Source: Lachnospiraceae bacterium | Lineage (GTDB): Bacteria > Bacillota > Clostridia > Lachnospirales > Lachnospiraceae | Length of the DNA stretch: 56,459 nucleotides | NCBI GenBank assembly: GCA_015056795.1 | Contig: SVFO01000001.1 | Coordinates: 1 to 56,459 of the forward strand | Direction: 5' to 3' | Shown here: one piece after another, positions 52,711 to 56,459 of the stretch | Layout: each line of letters begins with the position of its first letter | How positions within the stretch are numbered: position 1 is the first letter of the stretch | Made by a program: the position numbers and the translations under genes | The notes under the pieces: generated by a model | What the model was told of the DNA's origin: nothing | What the model saw: the letters and a program-made list of their open reading frames with translations, nothing else | The model's database searches: none

Positions 52711-53406
52711 ATGAAGATCCTAAAAAAGATCACTGCATACTTTACCAAAACGGAACTGGCGCTTTGCGCTTCCTCCATCCTATTGATCACTGCATCCTTC
52801 CTGCTCTTCGACCGCAGTAATCATCTGACGCTGATCGCCTCCCTGATCGGCGTGATCTCCATTCTTTTTAATGCCAAGGGCAATCCCGCAGGCCAATTTC
52901 TCATGATCCTCTTCAGCCTGCTTTACGGCTATATTTCCTATACCTTTTCCTACTATGGCGAGATGATAACCTACCTTGGCATGACCATGCCCATGGCGCT
53001 TTTCGCCCTCATCTCCTGGCTCCGCCACCCCTACAAGGGAAGGCATTCCGAAGTGGAAGTAGGCCAAGTCTGCACCGCAGAAATTCTTTTTATGTCCCTG
53101 TCCGCCTTGATCGTAACGGTTCTCTTTTATTTCCTGCTATCCTTCTTTCACACGGCTAATCTGATCCCCAGCACCCTGTCCGTCACCACAAGCTATGTGG
53201 CCGTGTATCTAACCTTCCGGCGCAGTCCCTGCTTTTCCGTTGCCTACGCCCTAAATGACATCGTTTTGATCGTGCTTTGGATCCTTGCCAGCCTGGAGGA
53301 TTCCAAATACATCTCCGTGGTTGTCTGCTTTGTCGCTTTTCTTTTTAATGATAGTTACTGCTTTGCCAGCTGGAAAGCCATGGCCAAACGCCAGCGCCCC
53401 ACCTAA
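52711..53406 (+). CDS. pnuC: Nicotinamide riboside transporter PnuC
   Basis: 231 residues from ATG 52711 (AGCGAGG eight bases upstream). Seven or so membrane helices; the family landmarks are NAKGNPAGQFLMILFSLLYGYISY, the WLRHPY turn, ALNDIVLIVLWILA and the C-terminal NDSYCFASWKAMAKRQ. PnuC carries nicotinamide riboside into the cell by facilitated diffusion, driven by later phosphorylation to NAD+ precursors. The upstream structured leader suggests control by an NAD+-related metabolite. It faces the kptA pseudogene, with 9 bp between their stops. Confidence 0.93.
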   Translation: MKILKKITAYFTKTELALCASSILLITASFLLFDRSNHLTLIASLIGVISILFNAKGNPAGQFLMILFSLLYGYISYTFSYYGEMITYLGMTMPMALFALISWLRHPYKGRHSEVEVGQVCTAEILFMSLSALIVTVLFYFLLSFFHTANLIPSTLSVTTSYVAVYLTFRRSPCFSVAYALNDIVLIVLWILASLEDSKYISVVVCFVAFLFNDSYCFASWKAMAKRQRPT

Positions 53407-53415
53407 CGTGACGCG

Positions 53416-53882
53416 TTACGTCTCCTGTTTCACAAGGTACTTCACGGGAACTTCCTTTGTCAGCCACACTCCGTTCACGGAACGGTAGAAAACATAGCCA
53501 TCGCGTTGCATCTCACCGCTTTTCACAAGATAAACCACCGGCTTTCCATGGCGCTGCCCCACATTCACGGCAGTCTCCCGATCTCCGGACAAATGCACGT
53601 ACAACCGCGACTTTGGGATTAGCCCCGTTTGATCAATGGACGCAGTAAACTTCTCGCCCGGATCAGCATATGATCCTCACTGAAGGAATACCTCTGCTTA
53701 TTGTCCGTTGCCACAATCTCCTCCAGCATGGCCAGATCAAAGGGATAAGTCTTGAAAATCCCCTCGATCAGATCCTTTACCTCTACCCAACCATGCTCAT
53801 CCAATGTAATCCCAATCTCTTCCGGCTTATGCCGCAGGATCAAGGACATGTACTTACTGATCTCCGTTAAACTCATATACAA
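53416..53882 (-). pseudogene. Broken second kptA copy
   Basis: The N-terminal frame (from [23 protein letters not shown]) reads like the intact KptA up to LIR, and another frame continues [20 protein letters not shown] to the C-terminus and stop at 53416. About 79 bases, equivalent to codons 77-102 of the intact protein, are missing; these encode the QGHS and LYHGT catalytic segments. The remaining sequence is close to the other copy, so the loss is recent. Two truncated peptides, at most, could be made. Confidence 0.88.
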
Positions 53883-53962
53883 CTCTCCATTCCACGGTAA
53901 ATCCGCTCCTTGCTTTTCATCGCACCCTTAACAATCTGTCATTCAGTGCAGTCTTAATAACC

Positions 53963-54517
53963 CTATAGCCCCCCGTTGATCACGGTTTTAATGATATAAC
54001 CAAAAATTACGTCTGCGCCCACCACGATTGCCAATACAGCGGAAATGATCACCAGCGGCCGCTCCTTTGCCTGTTTTACAAATTTCATAAATCTCGGCAC
54101 AATCACGGCGCCAAAGATCATCCCAAACAGTCCAAAGATCAATACGGATCTGGCGCAGACAAAACCATCAATGTTTCCCCAATTCCAAATCTCAACATTG
54201 TAATCCCATAGCCTGACCCCCATAAAACGATAGAGCGCCCATCCTGTCACATACTCAAGAATGCCGGAGCCCACCATGGACAGGAAAAATAAAAGCGCCG
54301 GGTGAAATTTTCTTTTATAGGTGATCAGGGCCAGCCCCAACGCCCCAAAGGCGTAGATGGGAAGCCATGGTCCAAAGCCATGACCCCTTTTGATGAAATA
54401 CCCCAGATCGATCCGATAGAAGATCATTTCATATACCCAGCCGATCACCGCCCCCATGATCGTGAGCAAGAATATACCTATGGCTGTCCTTTGCCCTTCC
54501 GTTAATTCCTTCTTCAT
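53963..54517 (-). CDS. PF06541-type multi-helix membrane protein
   Basis: About 184 residues from ATG 54517, where GGAGG lies nine bases upstream. Five or so membrane helices; the family pattern is WVYEMIFYRIDLGYFIKRGH with GFGPWLPIYAFGALGL, LEYVTGWALYRFMGVRLWDY, and GFVCARSVLIFGLFGMIFG. Members are annotated as putative ABC-transporter type IV but have no ATPase and no proved transport. It lies 19 bp after the epimerase gene on the same strand. Confidence 0.78.
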   Translation of the reverse strand: MKKELTEGQRTAIGIFLLTIMGAVIGWVYEMIFYRIDLGYFIKRGHGFGPWLPIYAFGALGLALITYKRKFHPALLFFLSMVGSGILEYVTGWALYRFMGVRLWDYNVEIWNWGNIDGFVCARSVLIFGLFGMIFGAVIVPRFMKFVKQAKERPLVIISAVLAIVVGADVIFGYIIKTVINGGL

Positions 54518-54536
54518 CCCCATACTCCTCCGCCAC

Positions 54537-55412
54537 TTAGGAAACCGTGATGACATAATCCGCGTGAAAGCTCTCTCCGGCTTCCAGCTTTTGCTCATAA
54601 TCCCGATCCTTCAGTTCCCCCTCAAATGCTTCGGAATCACACCTTCCATACCACGGTTCCATGCACACAAAGGGGGCATTTTTATGAGGCGGTGACCATA
54701 AACCCAAAAGCGGCGCGTCAAATTCCATGGTCACCAGCGCATTCCCCTTATCATCTGCCAGTACTGCCTTCCCAATCTGGCCATTTTCCAGAACCAGCGC
54801 GTCATTTTCAAACAGCTCTTCCGAAATGGTAAGTTTACCGTTCGGCGCCGAGATCTCCTCTGTCCTGTCAGTGACGCATCCTCCCTGCCCAAATATGCGG
54901 TTTTGGATTTTGGTCACGGGATTACCATTCCTGTCATACAGAAGAAACATATGACCGCTCAGCTTCGGAATGGCAAAGCCGGGGTGCGCTCCAATGGAAA
55001 ACCACATTTTTTCGTTTCCGCCATTCTCCACGACCCATGTCACCTTTACGGAGGATTTCTCCAGCAAATAGCCGATTTTCAGCCGGAACCGGAAAGGATA
55101 CTTCTCCAGACTCTCCTTCGAATCCGTCAGGGAAAACCAGAGCCTGTCCTTTTCCTGTTCGTCCAGCGCAAACTCCATGTCCCGCGCAAAGCCGTGCTGT
55201 CCAATGACATACTCCTTTCCCTCATGGCGATAGGTCTTATTCTTCACGGCTCCCACAAAAGGAAACAGCACCGGTGAAGTTCTGTTCCAATACGCCGGAT
55301 CGGCGCCCCACAGAATCTCCCTTCCGTCCTCTTTCCTCACTAGACTCTTTAGCTCCGCACCGTGAGAATCAGCCTCACACCTGATCCATTCATTCTCAAT
55401 TACATACCTCAT
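54537..55412 (-). CDS. Aldose 1-epimerase family protein (LacX-like)
   Basis: From ATG 55412, 291 residues. The galactose-mutarotase-like fold shows ADSHGAELKSLVRKEDGREILW, SPVLFPFVGAVKNKTYRHEG and WFSIGAHPGFAIPK, with the C-terminal PFVCMEPWYGRCD. It is shorter than GalM and the sequence is distinct from the protein at 3792, so it is a LacX/YeaD-type member, perhaps acting on phosphorylated or unusual sugars. The frame stays open upstream through two copies of a repeat, but the natural start is ATG 55412 after AGGAGAGG. Confidence 0.85.
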   Translation of the reverse strand: MRYVIENEWIRCEADSHGAELKSLVRKEDGREILWGADPAYWNRTSPVLFPFVGAVKNKTYRHEGKEYVIGQHGFARDMEFALDEQEKDRLWFSLTDSKESLEKYPFRFRLKIGYLLEKSSVKVTWVVENGGNEKMWFSIGAHPGFAIPKLSGHMFLLYDRNGNPVTKIQNRIFGQGGCVTDRTEEISAPNGKLTISEELFENDALVLENGQIGKAVLADDKGNALVTMEFDAPLLGLWSPPHKNAPFVCMEPWYGRCDSEAFEGELKDRDYEQKLEAGESFHADYVITVS

Positions 55413-55426
55413 AATCCTCTCCTTCC

Positions 55427-55486
55427 TGCCATCGGGGACGGTTCTCCGTGGCACGTTTCTGCCACCGGGGACGGTTCTCCGTGGCA
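55427..55486. repeat. Two tandem hairpin repeats
   Basis: Two 27-bp units lie at 55427-55453 and 55460-55486, 33 bp apart. They start TGCCA(C/T) and end GTGGCA, so each can fold back, with GGGGACGGTTCTCC in the middle. A related sequence, TGTCACTGGGGACAGTTCTC, lies at 45174-45193. The spacing and terminal palindromes look like a dispersed intergenic repeat family. Confidence 0.75.
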
Positions 55487-55490
55487 TGCT

Positions 55491-56072
55491 TCATTGGACG
55501 TCCCCACAGTCACACCGGATTGCCTTCAGAAACTCCACAACTTCCTTTACCTCTTGATCCACGGTCTTTCCCGTATTGTCATAAAGATGTCCCTGGTTCT
55601 CCAGAAGGTGGTCGAGCTTATTCTTTAGGAACAAGGCCCGCTCCACCATCTCCACGTCGCCGCGCTCCTGAATACGCTTTGTGATGGTCTCCTCTGACGC
55701 CGTGAGCACCAGATAATGCAATTTTGCGTCATGCTCCTTCGCGAGTTTTTGCAGTAGCGGCAGCTCGTCTTCCACAACGTAATCAATCAACACGTCAATT
55801 CCACGCGACAGCGCCTTGCCCGCCACATCGATAATGCATTCCCAGTTGAACTTCAGGATCTCCAGCCACTCCAGCTGATTTGTCGCCTGTCCGTCTGCCC
55901 AAAACTCCCCTTCCTCATAGGCTCTGGTGACGAAGCCCTGATGGAAGTCATCTCCGTGGATCACGTAAACCTGCCTGCGTTTTTCCACCTTCACTATATA
56001 CTCGGCTAGTGCGTTTGTGAGGGTTGTCTTTCCACTTCCACACGGACCGGAGATAAAATATATATTCGCCAC
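55491..56072 (-). CDS. P-loop kinase-like ATPase
   Basis: From GTG 56072 behind AAGGAGAATGG, about 193 residues. Walker A is GPCGSGKTT (near residue 8), followed by VYVIHGDDFHQGF, IDYVVEDELPLLQKLAKEHD and a C-terminal ERGDVEMVERALFL lid. It resembles nucleoside/nucleotide or adenylylsulfate kinase-type P-loop proteins; the substrate is unknown. Because PnuC imports a nucleoside that needs phosphorylation, a kinase nearby is worth testing, but nothing in the sequence shows such specificity. Confidence 0.72.
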   Translation of the reverse strand: MANIYFISGPCGSGKTTLTNALAEYIVKVEKRRQVYVIHGDDFHQGFVTRAYEEGEFWADGQATNQLEWLEILKFNWECIIDVAGKALSRGIDVLIDYVVEDELPLLQKLAKEHDAKLHYLVLTASEETITKRIQERGDVEMVERALFLKNKLDHLLENQGHLYDNTGKTVDQEVKEVVEFLKAIRCDCGDVQ

Positions 56073-56174
56073 TTTCCATTCTCCTTCTACAGACTTGCAC
56101 ATTTTTCCAGATGCCCCTCGCTTCCATGCGAAACACAGATATGTTGGTGACACGTGCAGACCAGTTGATTGCAT

Positions 56175-56459
56175 TCACGATTCTTTCGCAAATAATGCTT
56201 TCACAATCTGCTCTGCACATTCCTCCGCAGAATACTTGCTGGTATCCACGCGCATGCGATACTTGATATCCTTGCTCACCAGCTCTGCCTGTTCCTCGGA
56301 TTGACTCTCATAACGGTCTCCTCGCTCGATATTTCTCTGCTTACAGATCTCCAGCGGACAATACACCTCAACAATCTCCAGCGGACTGTCCTTCATGATC
56401 TCCATGAGCTGCTGATAATGAGGCCTTATCTCCTCGCGCTCCACAAGAATGCCATCGAT
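56175..56459 (-). CDS. P-loop phosphotransferase, partial (continues past the right edge)
   Basis: Only the last 94 or so residues are present; the frame is open to the end of the window, and the Walker A part lies beyond it. Visible features are VEVYCPLEICKQRNIERGDR (lid-type arginines, like the kinase at 48337), a region rich in Glu/Gln, and a short C-terminal helix. Relationship to chloramphenicol-phosphotransferase-like enzymes is likely. It is the third small kinase of this neighbourhood. Confidence 0.7.
   Translation of the reverse strand: MDGILVEREEIRPHYQQLMEIMKDSPLEIVEVYCPLEICKQRNIERGDRYESQSEEQAELVSKDIKYRMRVDTSKYSAEECAEQIVKALFAKES

Noticed and set aside
55412..55487. Upstream extension of the LacX-like epimerase (MPRRTVPGG...)
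   Set aside because: These residues are encoded by the hairpin repeats; a good ribosome site precedes the ATG at 55412 where homology begins.

Overview
The window looks like chromosomal DNA of a Gram-positive anaerobe of the class Clostridia, most likely a Lachnospiraceae-type genome. The basis is gene content: dnaX-ybaB-recR, a T-box-controlled eukaryote-type prolyl-tRNA synthetase, a MecA-like adaptor, DUF5711 and DUF1846 proteins, lipobox signal peptides, strong AGGAGG ribosome sites, and no TonB or outer-membrane genes. The left edge is the 5' end of a 16S rRNA gene read on the minus strand, so the window probably begins where an assembly broke in a ribosomal operon.

Layout. 1-8.8 kb is a minus-strand housekeeping block: rRNA promoter and leader, CvpA-like and DUF5711 membrane proteins, a LysM protein, aldose 1-epimerase, and pfkA-dnaX-ybaB-recR. 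8.86-24.62 kb is a 15.8-kb integrated element. It has split a tRNA-Ser(CGA) gene exactly at its anticodon loop: the 3' half lies at 8808-8863 and the 5' half at 24621-24659. It carries its own intact tRNA-Ser(CGA) at 24385-24473, a truncated tyrosine recombinase, a broken replication-type gene, an AbiE toxin-antitoxin pair with two inverted-repeat operators, an ECF sigma / membrane protein / lipoprotein trio, and a complete metallophore (probably ferric siderophore) uptake locus. That locus has a Btr-like AraC regulator, a binding lipoprotein, two exporter-fold ABC half-transporters, a FecCD permease and a FecE-type ATPase. 24.8-36.4 kb returns to core genes: ftsH, DUF1846, trmB, D-Ala-D-Ala carboxypeptidase, a DEDD exonuclease, proS with its T-box, an RluA-type pseudouridine synthase and mecA. 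36.6-42.2 kb is a three-gene unit of two zinc-ribbon ABC transporters around a DUF1854 protein.

42.2-56.5 kb is a run of small, mostly minus-strand accessory enzymes: hydrolases, GNAT acetyltransferases, two paralogous methyltransferases, P-loop kinases, and one intact and one deleted RNA 2'-phosphotransferase (KptA). It also holds a bacterial-type poly(ADP-ribose) glycohydrolase and the nicotinamide riboside transporter PnuC behind an attenuator-like leader. NAD+ uptake, NAD+-consuming RNA dephosphorylation and ADP-ribose hydrolysis therefore lie within about 5 kb of one another. Several gene remnants and duplicated families show that this block is being rearranged.

The least ordinary features are the split and apparently replaced tRNA gene, the metallophore locus with its tandem operator and leader hairpin, the ABC-DUF1854-ABC unit, and the NAD+/ADP-ribose neighbourhood with the pnuC leader. 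All functional statements are read from sequence by eye; no database search was run.
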